Assembly: GCA_036971475.1 (NCBI GenBank)
Contig: JBAIZL010000002.1
Location: 226,554,604-226,618,603, forward strand
DNA length: 64,000 nucleotides
From: Prosapia bicincta
Taxonomy: Eukaryota; Arthropoda; Insecta; Hemiptera; Cercopidae
Reading direction: 5' to 3'
Numbering within the stretch: the first letter of the stretch is position 1; each line of letters opens with the position of its first letter. Of this stretch, positions 52,557-62,855 are shown piece by piece. A program made the translations under genes and the position numbers. The notes below the pieces were generated by a model. It had not been told where the DNA came from. It did no database searches and was given only the letters and a program-made list of their open reading frames with translations.

Positions 52557-53427
52557 CTGCTGAAACAGAAGTTAACTTAAACGTAAATTCGCAGGACACC
52601 TCAGAATGCTACACTTGTCATGTGGTAATGTTTCGTCCGATCCAGCATCACACCGCCGCGCTCCGTTGGCAGGCTAAATAACAAAGCTATGCCACAAAAT
52701 AAAATGTAGAAAGTCTCACCCCACAAAGGAAGTATTAACAAATAACCTTCCTAAGGCCGTTCCTGATACACATAATCGAAGCATTATGCCTGAGGGATTT
52801 AATCGATATAACCGATCCAATTCCTGTGTTGGCAGGATTTGTGTACTTGAGCGGAACCAGAATTTAGGACAAAGGATGCTATTTCGATTCTATGACTGTC
52901 GAGAAAGAATCAAAATTATTACTTTACAAAAAGATATAAGGTCTTTCCCAACAAACGATTTTCAAAGTAAAAATATACTAAACATTTCTGTTTAAAATAA
53001 AACTTTTCAGAATGGTTAACTACATATTTCGCGAAGAAATGGTTTTTTAGGTTTATTAGATTTATTTATTAATAACTTGTGCTGCTATTAACTACAATAA
53101 TAATGTACACTTATTTCAGAATATGTTTCTAATTATAAAATTGTAAAATATTTTTCGATTGAAAACTCTCTTTAAATTCGTCTAAATGTTTTAATTTCCT
53201 AAATTTTGAAGTATCTAGCAATTTGTGAGTGGAAATTTCATCATCTATTTCCATTAGGCTATGAACGACCTTGAGGTTTCCTCTTATAGATGTTCATTCT
53301 CTCAAGGATTTGCATATTCTACATAAATCTTAAAAACGTGCCTAGTTGGTAGTTTTACAATCTTAACAAACAATAAAAATGATTTTTTTCATATTTCAGA
53401 CTCAAACAATTTCAAATAATTTTTCAG
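52557..53427 (+). repeat. Island 10, 871-bp spacer
   Basis: Short CAATTTGTGAG form. Shares CCTGATACACAT and ACAAACGATTTTC with island 11 only, the latter giving V to D in the 69-codon frame (52786-52995). Confidence 0.93.
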
Positions 53428-56371
53428 AACGTTGATTAAGTGGCCGTACAGAACGTTGGTTTAGTGACCGTACAGAACGTTGGTTAAGTGACCGTACAGA
53501 ACGTTGGTTTAGTGACCGTACAGAACGTTGGTTTAGTGACCGTACAGAACGTTGGTTAAGTGGCCGTACAGAACGTTGGTTTAGTGGCCGTACAGAACGT
53601 TGGTTTAGTGACCGTACAGAACGTTGGGTAAGTGACCGTACATAACGTTGGTTTAGTGACCGTAAAGAACGTTGGTTTAGTGACCGTAAAGAACGTTGGT
53701 TTAGTGACCGTAAAGAACGTTGGTTTAGTGACCGTACAGAACGTTGGTTTAGTGACCGTACAGAACGTTGGTTTAGTGACCGTAAAGAACGTTGGTTAAG
53801 TGGCCGTACAGAACGTTGGTTAAGTGGCCGTACAGAACGTTGGTTTAGTGACCGTAAAGAACGTTGGTTAAGTGACCGTACAGAACGTTGGTTTAGTTAC
53901 CGTTCAGAACGTTGGTTAAGTGACCGTACAGAACGTTGGTTTAGTGACGGTACAGAACGTTGGTTTAGTGACCGTACAGAACGTTGGTTTAGTGACCGTA
54001 CAGAACTTTGGTTAAGTGGCCGTACAGAACGTTGATTAATTGACCGTACAGAACGTTGGATTAGTTACCGTGCAGAACGTTGGTTTAGTGACCGTACAGA
54101 ACGTTGGTTTAGTGACCGTACAGAACGTTGGTTTAGTGACCGAACAGAACGTTGGTTTAGTGACCGTACAGAACGTTGTTTAAGTGACCGTACAGAACGT
54201 TGGTTTAGTGACCGTTCAGAACGTTGGTTAAGTGACCGTACAGAACGTTGGTTAAGTGACCGTACAAAACGTTGGTTAAGTGGCCGTACAGAACGTTGAT
54301 TAAGTGACCGTACAGAACGTTGGTTTAGTGACCGTACAGAACGTTTGTTTAGTGACAGTACAGACCATTGGTGTAGTGACCGTACAGAACGTTGGTTAAT
54401 TGACCGTACAGAACGTTGGTTAAGTGGCCGTACAGAACATTGGTTTAGTGACCGTACAGACCGTTGGATAAGTGGCCGTACAGAACGTTGGTTAAGTGAC
54501 CGTACAGAACGATGTTTATGTGACCGTACAGAACGTTGGTTTAGTGACCGTACAGACCGGTGGTTTAGTGACCGTACAGAACGTTGGTTAAGTGGCCGTA
54601 CAGAACGTTGGTTTAGTGACCGTACAGAACGTTGGTTTAGTGACCGTACAGAACGTTGGTTTAGTGACCGTACAGAACGTTGGTTAAGTGGCCGTACACT
54701 ACGTTGGTTTAGTGGCCGTACAGAACGTTGGTTAAGTGGCCGTACACCTCGTTGGTTTAGTGTCCGTACAGAACGTTGGTTAAGTGGCCGTGCACTACGT
54801 TGGTTTAGTGGCCGTACAGAATGTTAGTTAAGTGACCGTACAGAACGTTGTTATAGTGGCCGTACAGAACGTTAGTTAAGTGATTGTACACTACGTTGTT
54901 TTAGTGGCCGTACAGAACGTTGGTTGAGTGGCCGTACAGAACGTTGGTTAACTGACCGTACAGAACGTTTGGTTAAGTGACCGTACAGAACGTTGTTATA
55001 GTGGCCGTACAGAACGTTAGTTAAGTGATTGTACACTACGTTGTTTTAGTGGCCGTACAGAACGTTGGTTGTGTGGCCGTACAGAACGTTGGTTAACTGA
55101 CCGTACAGAACGTTGGTTAAGTGACGTTACAGAACGTTGGTTAAGTGACGGTACAGAACGTTGGTTAAGTGGCCGTACAGAAAGTTGGTTAAGTAGCCGT
55201 ACAGAACGTTGGTTAGGTGGACGTACAGAACGTTGGTTAAGTGACCGTACAGAACGTTGATTAAATGGCCGTAGGGAACGGTGGTTAAGTGGCCGTACAG
55301 AACGTTGGTTAAGTGACCGTACAGAACGTTGATTAAGTGGCCGTAGAGAACGGTGGTTAAGTGGCCGTACAGAACGTTGGTTAAGTGACCGTACAGAACG
55401 TCTGTTAAGTGGCCGTACAGAACGTTGGTTTAGTGACCGTACAGAACGTTGGTTAAGTGGCCGTACAGAACGTTGGTTAAGTGACCGTACAGAACGTTGG
55501 TTAAGTGGCCGTACAGACCGTTGGTTAATTGGCCGTACAGAACGTTAGTTAAGTGATTGTACACTACGTTGTTTTAGTGGCCGTACAGAACGTTGGTTGA
55601 GTAGCCGTACAGAACTTTGGTTTAGTGACCGTTCAGAACGTTCGTTAAGTGACCGTACAGAACTTTGGTTAAGTGGCCGTACAGAACGTTGGTTAATTGA
55701 CCGTACAGAACGTTGGATTGGTAACCGTGCAGAACGTTGGTTTAGTGGCCGTACAGAACGTTAGTTAAGTGACCGTACAGAACGTTGTTATAGTGGCCGT
55801 ACAGAACGTTAGTTAAGTGATTGTACACTACGTTGTTTTAGTGGCCGTACAGAACGTTGGTTGAGTAGCCGTACAGAACGTTGGTTAACTGACCGTACAG
55901 AACGTTGGTTAAGTGACCGTACAGAACGTTGATTAAGTGGCCGTAGAGAACGGTGGTTAAGTGGCCGTACAGAACGTTGGTTAAGTGACCGTACAGAACG
56001 TTGGTTAAGTGGCCGTACAGAACGTTGTTTAAGTGACCGTACAGAACGTTGGTTTAGTGACCGTACAGAACGTTGGTTAAGTGACCGTACAGAACGTTGG
56101 TTTAGTGGCCGTACAGAACGTTGGTTTAGTGACCGTACAGAACGTTGGTTTAGTGACCGTACAGAACGTAGGTTTAGTGACCGTACAGAACGTTGGTTTA
56201 GTGACCGTACAGAACGTTGGTTTAGTGACCGTACAGAACGTTGGTTTAGTGACCGTACAGAACGTTGGTTTAGTGACCGTACAGAACGTTGGTTTAGTGA
56301 CCGTACAGAACGTTGGTTAAGTGACCGTACAGAACGTTGGTTTAGTGACCGTACAGAACGTTGGTTTAGTG
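53428..56371 (+). repeat. 24-bp satellite array 11
   Basis: 2.9 kb, one base over 24n+15, explained by GAACGTTTGGTTAAG near 54,967. It contains CCGTAAAGAACG units after the island, as in arrays 4 and 9, and TGTGTGGCC near 55,070. Confidence 0.97.
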
Positions 56372-57242
56372 CTGCTGAAACAGAAGTTAACTTAAACGTA
56401 AATTCGCAGGACACCTCAGAATGCTACACTTGTCATGTGGTAATGTTTCGTCCGATCCAGCATCACACCGCCGCGCTCCGTTGGCAGGCTAAATAACAAA
56501 GCTATGCCACAAAATAAAATGTAGAAAGTCTCACCCCACAAAGGAAGTATTAACAAATAACCTTCCTAAGGCCGTTCCTGATACACATAATCGAAGCATT
56601 ATGCCTGAGGGATTTAATCGATATAACCGATCCAATTCCTGTGTTGGCAGAATTTGTGTACTTGAGCGGAACCAGAATTTAGGACAAAGGATGCTATTTC
56701 GATTCTATGACTGTCGAGAAAGATTCAAAATTATTACTTTACAAAAAGATATAAGGTCTTTCCCAACAAACGATTTTCAAAGTAAAAATATACTAAACAT
56801 TTCTGTTTAAAATAAAACTTTTCAGAATGGTTAACTACATATTTCGCGAAGAAATGGTTTTTTAGGTTTATTAGATTTATTTATTAATAACTTGTGCTGC
56901 TATTAACTACAATAATAATGTACACTTATTTCAGAATATGTTTCTAATTATAAAATTGTAAAATATTTTTCGATTGAAAACTCTCTTTAAATTCGTCTAA
57001 ATGTTTTAATTTCCTAAATTTTGAAGTATCTAGCAATTTGTGAGTGGAAATTTCATCATCTATTTCCATTAGGCTATGAACGACCTTGAGGTTTCCTCTT
57101 ATAGATGTTCATTCTCTCAAGGATTTGCATATTCTACATAAATCTTAAAAACGTGCCTAGTTGGTAGTTTTACAATCTTAACAAACAATAAAAATGATTT
57201 TTTTCATATTTCAGACTCAAACAATTTCAAATAATTTTTCAG
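56372..57242 (+). repeat. Island 11, 871-bp spacer
   Basis: Short form, the duplicate of island 10, with two further changes in the 69-codon frame region: GGCAGAATTTG and GAAAGATTCAAAA (I to F). Last island in the window. Confidence 0.93.
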
Positions 57243-60200
57243 AACGTTGATTAAGTGGCCGTACAGAACGTTGGTTTAGTGACCGTACAGAACGTTGGTT
57301 AAGTGACCGTACAGAACGTTGGTTTAGTGACCGTACAGAACGTTGGTTTAGTGACCGTACAGAACGTTGGTTAAGTGGCCGTACAGAACGTTGGTTTAGT
57401 GGCCGTACAGAACGTTGGTTTAGTGACCGTACAGAACGTTGGGTAAGTGACCGTACATAACGTTGGTTTAGTGACCGTAAAGAACGTTGGTTTAGTGACC
57501 GTAAAGAACGTTGGTTTAGTGACCGTAAAGAACGTTGGTTTAGTGACCGTACAGAACGTTGGTTTAGTGACCGTACAGAACGTTGGTTTAGTGACCGTAA
57601 AGAACGTTGGTTAAGTGGCCGTACAGAACGTTGGTTAAGTGGCCGTACAGAACGTTGGTTTAGTGACCGTAAAGAACGTTGGTTTAGTGACCGTACAGAA
57701 CGTTGGTTAAGTTACCGTACAGAACGTTGGTTTTGTGACCGTACAGAACGTTGGTTAAGTGACCGTACAGAACGTTGGTTAGGTGACCATACAGAACGTT
57801 GGTTAAGTGGCCGTACAGAACGTTGGTTAAGTGACCGTACAGAACGTTGGTTTAGTTACCGTTCAGAACGTTGGTTAAGTGACCGTACAGAACGTTGGTT
57901 TAGTGACGGTACAGAACGTTGGTTTAGTGACCGTACAGAACGTTGGTTTAGTGACCGTACAGAACTTTGGTTAAGTGGCGGTACAGAACGTTGATTAATT
58001 GACCGTACAGAACGTTGGATTAGTTACCGTGCAGAACGTTGGTTTAGTGACCGTACAGAACGTTGGTTTAGTGACCGTACAGAACGTTGGTTTAGTGACC
58101 GAACAGAACGTTGGTTTAGTGACCGTACAGAACGTTGTTTAAGTGACCGTACAGAACGTTGGTTTAGTGACCGTTCAGAACGTTGGTTAAGTGACCGTAC
58201 AGAACGTTGGTTAAGTGACCGTACAAAACGTTGGTTAAGTGGCCGTACAGAACGTTGATTAAGTGACCGTACAGAACGTTGGTTTAGTGACCGTACAGAA
58301 CGTTTGTTTAGTGACAGTACAGACCATTGGTGTAGTGACCGTACAGAACGTTGGTTAATTGACCGTACAGAACGTTGGTTAAGTGGCCGTACAGAACATT
58401 GGTTTAGTGACCGTACAGACCGTTGGATAAGTGGCCGTACAGAACGTTGGTTAAGTGACCGTACAGAACGATGTTTATGTGACCGTACAGAACGTTGGTT
58501 TAGTGACCGTACAGACCGGTGGTTTAGTGACCGTACAGAACGTTGGTTAAGTGGCCGTACAGAACGTTGGTTTAGTGACCGTACAGAACGTTGGTTTAGT
58601 GACCGTACAGAACGTTGGTTTAGTGACCGTACAGAACGTTGGTTAAGTGGCCGTACACTACGTTGGTTTAGTGGCCGTACAGAACGTTGGTTAAGTGGCC
58701 GTACACCTCGTTGGTTTAGTGTCCGTACAGAACGTTGGTTAAGTGGCCGTGCACTACGTTGGTTTAGTGGCCGTACAGAATGTTAGTTAAGTGACCGTAC
58801 AGAACGTTGTTATAGTGGCCGTACAGAACGTTAGTTAAGTGATTGTACACTACGTTGTTTTAGTGGCCGTACAGAACGTTGGTTGAGTGGCCGTACAGAA
58901 CGTTGGTTAACTGACCGTACAGAACGTTTGGTTAAGTGACCGTACAGAACGTTGTTATAGTGGCCGTACAGAACGTTAGTTAAGTGATTGTACACTACGT
59001 TGTTTTAGTGGCCGTACAGAACGTTGGTTGTGTGGCCGTACAGAACGTTGGTTAACTGACCGTACAGAACGTTGGTTAAGTGACGTTACAGAACGTTGGT
59101 TAAGTGACGGTACAGAACGTTGGTTAAGTGGCCGTACAGAAAGTTGGTTAAGTGGCCGTACAGAACGTTGGTTAGGTGGACGTACAGAACGTTGGTTAAG
59201 TGACCGTACAGAACGTTGATTAAGTGGCCGTAGGGAACGGTGGTTAAATGGCCGTACAGAACGTTGGTTAAGTGACCGTACAGAACGTTGATTAAGTGGC
59301 CGTAGAGAACGGTGGTTAAGTGGCCGTACAGAACGTTGGTTAAGTGACCGTACAGAACGTCTGTTAAGTGGCCGTACAGAACGTTGGTTTAGTGACCGTA
59401 CAGAACGTTGGTTAAGTGGCCGTACAGAACGTTGGTTAAGTGACCGTACAGAATGTTGTTTAAGTGGCCGTACAGAACGTTGGTTAAGTGGCCGTACAGA
59501 ACGTTGGTTTAGTGACCGTACAGAACGTTGATTAAGTGGCCGTAGAGAACGCGTTAAGTGGCAGTACAGAACGTTGGTTTAGTTACCGTACAGAACGTTG
59601 ATTAAGTGGCCGTACAGAACGTTGGTTAAGTGGCCGTACAGAACGTTGGTTAAGAGGCCGTACAGAACGTTGATTAAGTGGCCGTAGAGAACGGTCGTTA
59701 AGTGGCCGTACAGAACGTTGGTTAAGTGACCGTACAGAACGTTGGTTAAGTGGCCGTACAGAACGTTGGTTAAGTGACCGTACAGAACGTTGGTTAAGTG
59801 ACCGTACAGAATGTTGATTAAGTGGCCGTAGAGAACAGAGGTTAAGTGGCCGTACAGAACGTTGGTTACGTGACCGTACAGAACATTGGTTACGTGGCCG
59901 TACAGAACGTTGGTTAAGTGGCCGTACAGACCATTGGTTTAGTGACCGTACAGAACGTTGGTTAAGTGACCGTACAGAACGTTGGTTAAGTGGCCGTACA
60001 GAACGTTGGTTAAGTGTCCGTACAGATCGTTGGTTAAGTGGCCGTACAGACCGTTGGTTAAGTGGCCGTACAGAACGTTGGTTAAGTGACCGTACAGAAC
60101 GTTGGTTTAGTGACCGTACAGAAAGTTGGTTAAGAGACAGTACAAAACGTTGGTTAAGTGATCGTACAGAACATTGGTTTAGTGACCGTACAGACCGTTG

Positions 60201-60393
60201 GTTAAGTGGCCGTACAGAACGTTGGTTAAGTGACCGTACAGAACGATGTTTATGTGACCGTACAGAACGTTGGTTTAGTGACCGTACAGACCGGTGGTTT
60301 AGTGACCGTACAGAACGTTGGTTAAGTGGCCGTACAGAACGTTGGTTTAGTGACCGTACAGAACGTTGGTTAAATGGCCGTACAGAACGTTAG
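57243..60393 (+). repeat. 24-bp satellite array 12
   Basis: 3.15 kb. The first 2.2 kb belong to the 3.8-kb duplication. After 59,440 the variant order resembles 17.3-18.1 kb, including GTAGAGAACGG units and the AAGAGACAGTACAAAACG landmark near 60,131. A short unit with lost bases (GTAGAGAACGCGTTAAG) lies near 59,545. The array stops abruptly after GAACGTTAG. Confidence 0.96.
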
Positions 60394-60455
60394 TAGGACT
60401 GGCCTTAGATTGGGACAACTACCCCTAACTCGGCCGCTACGTAACCTAGGACTAT

Positions 60456-60628
60456 AGGGGTAGTTTTGGATGATGCTCAAGGTCATCGCCTACCTGATCG
60501 TAGACTTAGGGGTGGTTTTGAACACGTCCAGAGGGGTGGGGGGTAGTTTTTCGAAAAAAATTATTTTCAACCCACTAACCTAAGCTAGCCAAATTTGATC
60601 AAACCTAACCTAACCTAAGTGTTGGGGG
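60456..60628 (+). repeat. Left direct repeat of the interruption
   Basis: Starts AGGGGTAGTTTTGGATG and ends GTGTTGGGGG. It is related over its length to 62666-62823 in the same orientation, with a perfect 32-bp match at 60560-60591. It contains CCTAACCTAACCTAA at 60604-60618, a short TTAGG-type telomere-like stretch on the other strand. Confidence 0.7.
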
Positions 60629-61784
60629 TGACCTCAGCCACGTTCAGGACCATCTCCGGGTGTAGCTCCGGGGGTGAAATGGGGGTGGGGGGTAGTTTTC
60701 GAAAAATGTTTGGAAAAACGTGTCTTGACCGATGGGGTGAGTTCAGAGTCTATTACGGGCTGCTGAGGGGTAGTTTCACTTAGGGGTAGTTTTTACAAAA
60801 AATATGAAATTGCCAAAAATCGGTCGGCTGTATCAACAGACAGTACAGGATATGTCTAGAGTCCTTTTTGGACCGTTGCGGGGGTTGTTTTACCTAGGGG
60901 TAGTTTTTAAATAAAATATGAAATTGCCAAAATCGATTGGTTTGATCGAAAGACCGTACGGGATATGTGTCCATTATGGTAGGCTGTGTGGGTGGGATCA
61001 CCGGTTTTCAGATTGCCAAAAATGATCGAGGTCCTTTTTCGAAAAAATAAAATCCGACCCACTTACCTAAATGATTAAAGACGACTCTGAATGACCTTGA
61101 GCATGGACCAGGGGCCTAATTGACTACGTCTAGAGGTGGTTATTGGATCCAACCCAACCAACCCATAGGGTAATATCAACAGCGTGCAGGTCCATCATGA
61201 ATGAAGGCGGGTCTGAATGAATGAAGGCGGCTCTGAATGACCATGATCATAGACTATGAGGTGTATTTGACTACTTCTAGAGGTAATTAATGGAAAAAAA
61301 ACCAAATCAGGCATATGACGCAACAACCCCCGGGACAGCCTCCCCGGAGGTAGCTACCGGCGTGGGGTTATCTTAAGATATAACTGTTTAATATATGAAA
61401 TATCAACGCTCGAACGATCCCGGGCGGTAGGCACACCCTAAAATGAACGGTATAACCCAGGGTAATGAGGGGTACAAGTTGAATGTTAAATGCCGCGTAG
61501 GCCGCTCACTCGAACCCTGACGGGCCAGCGCCTTAAAAACAAAATATCTAAAAACATACCAGGTATAGCAACAGAGGTATCTAGTAGGGCCCACCTCCAA
61601 AGGTAAAAAAATAAACAGTGTAACAAAGCCTTATCGCTTGAGTGAATACGTTTGACCTACATGTGCAGGCAAGCAGAGATAACGCAAATCCCTAGAATCG
61701 CAAAGACAAATAGCTACCGGTGGTCTATTTTCATATTATAAAAATAATAAGCAGTTACCTGTACAAAAAAAATAAATACCTTTG

Positions 61785-62612
61785 CAGATAAGAGAGCAAG
61801 AACCTGGACACATAGAAGAATCAAATACGTGTGCAGACAGAAGAAGCAAGGATCTGGACATATAGAAGAAGCAAAGACCTGGACGGATAGGAAAATAAAG
61901 GACCCGGACAGGTATACGAGGCAATGCTTGGGCAGATAGAAAAAAACAAGGATTTGGACAGGTAGACGAGGTAGAGCTTGGGCAGATAGAAGAAACAACG
62001 ATCTGGACAGATAGAAGAAGCTAGGACATGGATAGGTAGACGAGGCAAGGCTTGGACAGATTGAAGAAGCAATGACCCAGAGAGATTGATGAGGTAAGGC
62101 TTGGACAGATAGAAGAAGCAAGAACCTGGACAAATAGAAGAAGCAAATACCTGGACTGGTATACGGAGTAACGTCCCGGACAGATAGAAGAAACAAATAT
62201 CTGGACAGATAAAAGAACCAAGGACTTCGGCACGTAGAGGAACCAAGACTTGGACAGACGGAAGAAGCAAGGACATGAACAGATAAGAGAAGTAAGGACC
62301 TGGACGGATAGAAGAAGCAAGTACCTGGACAAATAGAAGAAGCAGGGATATGGACAGATAGGAGAAGCCTTGCCAGATAGGAGGAGGTCCTTGACCTGGA
62401 CAGATAGAAGAAGCAAATACATGGACACATAGAAGAAGCAAAGACCTGGACAGATAGAATATGCAGGTACCAGGACAAATAGAAGAAGCGAGTAGTTGGA
62501 CAGATAGAAGAAGTAAGGACTTGGACAGATATGAGAAGCACGGACTTGGGCAGATAGAAGAAGCAAGTACATGGATACATAGAAGAAGTAAGGATATGGA
62601 CAGATAGGAGAA
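61785..62612 (-). repeat. 25-bp minisatellite (about 33 units)
   Basis: Units of 25 bp, such as GACAGATAGAAGAAGCAAG followed by a variable six bases ending in CTG, are repeated with about 10-30% divergence. Because 25 leaves a remainder of 1 on division by 3, three successive units pass through all frames. On the - strand each frame therefore reads the same 25-residue pattern (with CFFYLSRSLLLLSV as a typical stretch), and three overlapping frames stay open (61714-62619, 61821-62615, 62021-62731), starting at GTG, TTG or in flanking DNA. The hydrophobic, cysteine-containing peptide is best explained as a composition effect. Confidence 0.85.
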
Positions 62613-62665
62613 CAACCACAGGTCAGTGATGCCCGTGATGGAGATACGACCAACCTTTGAAAGTT

Positions 62666-62823
62666 AGGGGTGGTTTTGGATGTTGCAGGCGGTCGATGTG
62701 ACCTTGATCGTAGCCTTGGGGGAGGGTTCAACCACGTCTAGAGGGGTAGTTTTTAGAAAAAATTATTTTCAACCCACTAACCTAAGCTAGCCAGAGTGCT
62801 TCTAACCTAACCTACTGTTGGGT
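62666..62823 (+). repeat. Right direct repeat of the interruption
   Basis: Starts AGGGGTGGTTTTGGATG. It shares order and the 32-bp core (62762-62793) with the left repeat and has a shorter TAACCTAACCTA stretch. It lies about 30 bp from the next 24-mer array. The pair might be terminal repeats of an element, but the motif family is also scattered inside, so local duplication is equally likely. Confidence 0.65.
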
Positions 62824-62855
62824 GTTCAACCACGTCTAGAGGGGTAGTTTATATA

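Larger units (their letters stand above)
51664..59437 (+). repeat. 3.8-kb tandem duplication containing islands 10 and 11
   Basis: Copy A (51664-55478) and copy B (55479 to about 59437) match at offset 3,815 and then 3,959. The 144-bp step is six units present in copy B at about 57,690-57,835 and missing from copy A near 53,870. The same six units, including GTTTTGTGACC and GGTGACCATACAG, occur near 6,110-6,230, so copy A probably lost them. Confidence 0.88.
60394..62855. other. 2.46-kb non-satellite interruption
   Basis: No 24-mer is present. The first 900 bases and the last 200 carry many copies of a short motif, GGGGTAGTTTT, often preceded by CGTCTAGA. A 35-bp AT-rich segment with AACCCACTAACCTAAG is found exactly at 60560-60591 and 62762-62793 and degenerately near 61,043-61,076. 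AAAATATGAAATTGCCAAAA occurs near 60,801 and 60,914. Bases 61,310-61,780 look unique. The 65-codon - strand frame at 61403-61600 starts at TTG and is unrecognised. The rest is a 25-bp minisatellite. I see no transposase or reverse transcriptase. Confidence 0.75.

Noticed and set aside
1..60393. CENP-B-box-like centromere signal in the monomer
   Set aside because: The unit lacks the required TTCG...CGGG pattern. A centromere role cannot be inferred from sequence alone.
61490..61530. tRNA or tRNA-derived SINE from a GGGTTCGAG box on the - strand
   Set aside because: No A box at a proper distance and no cloverleaf that I can fold. A single B-box-like match is expected by chance.
61403..61600. 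65-codon - strand frame
   Set aside because: TTG start, no recognisable domain, no neighbouring exon signals. Left as unexplained sequence.
61714..62731. Hydrophobic multi-repeat membrane protein on the - strand
   Set aside because: All three frames are open with the same pattern because of the 25-bp unit, starts are GTG or TTG, and no frame is better than another.
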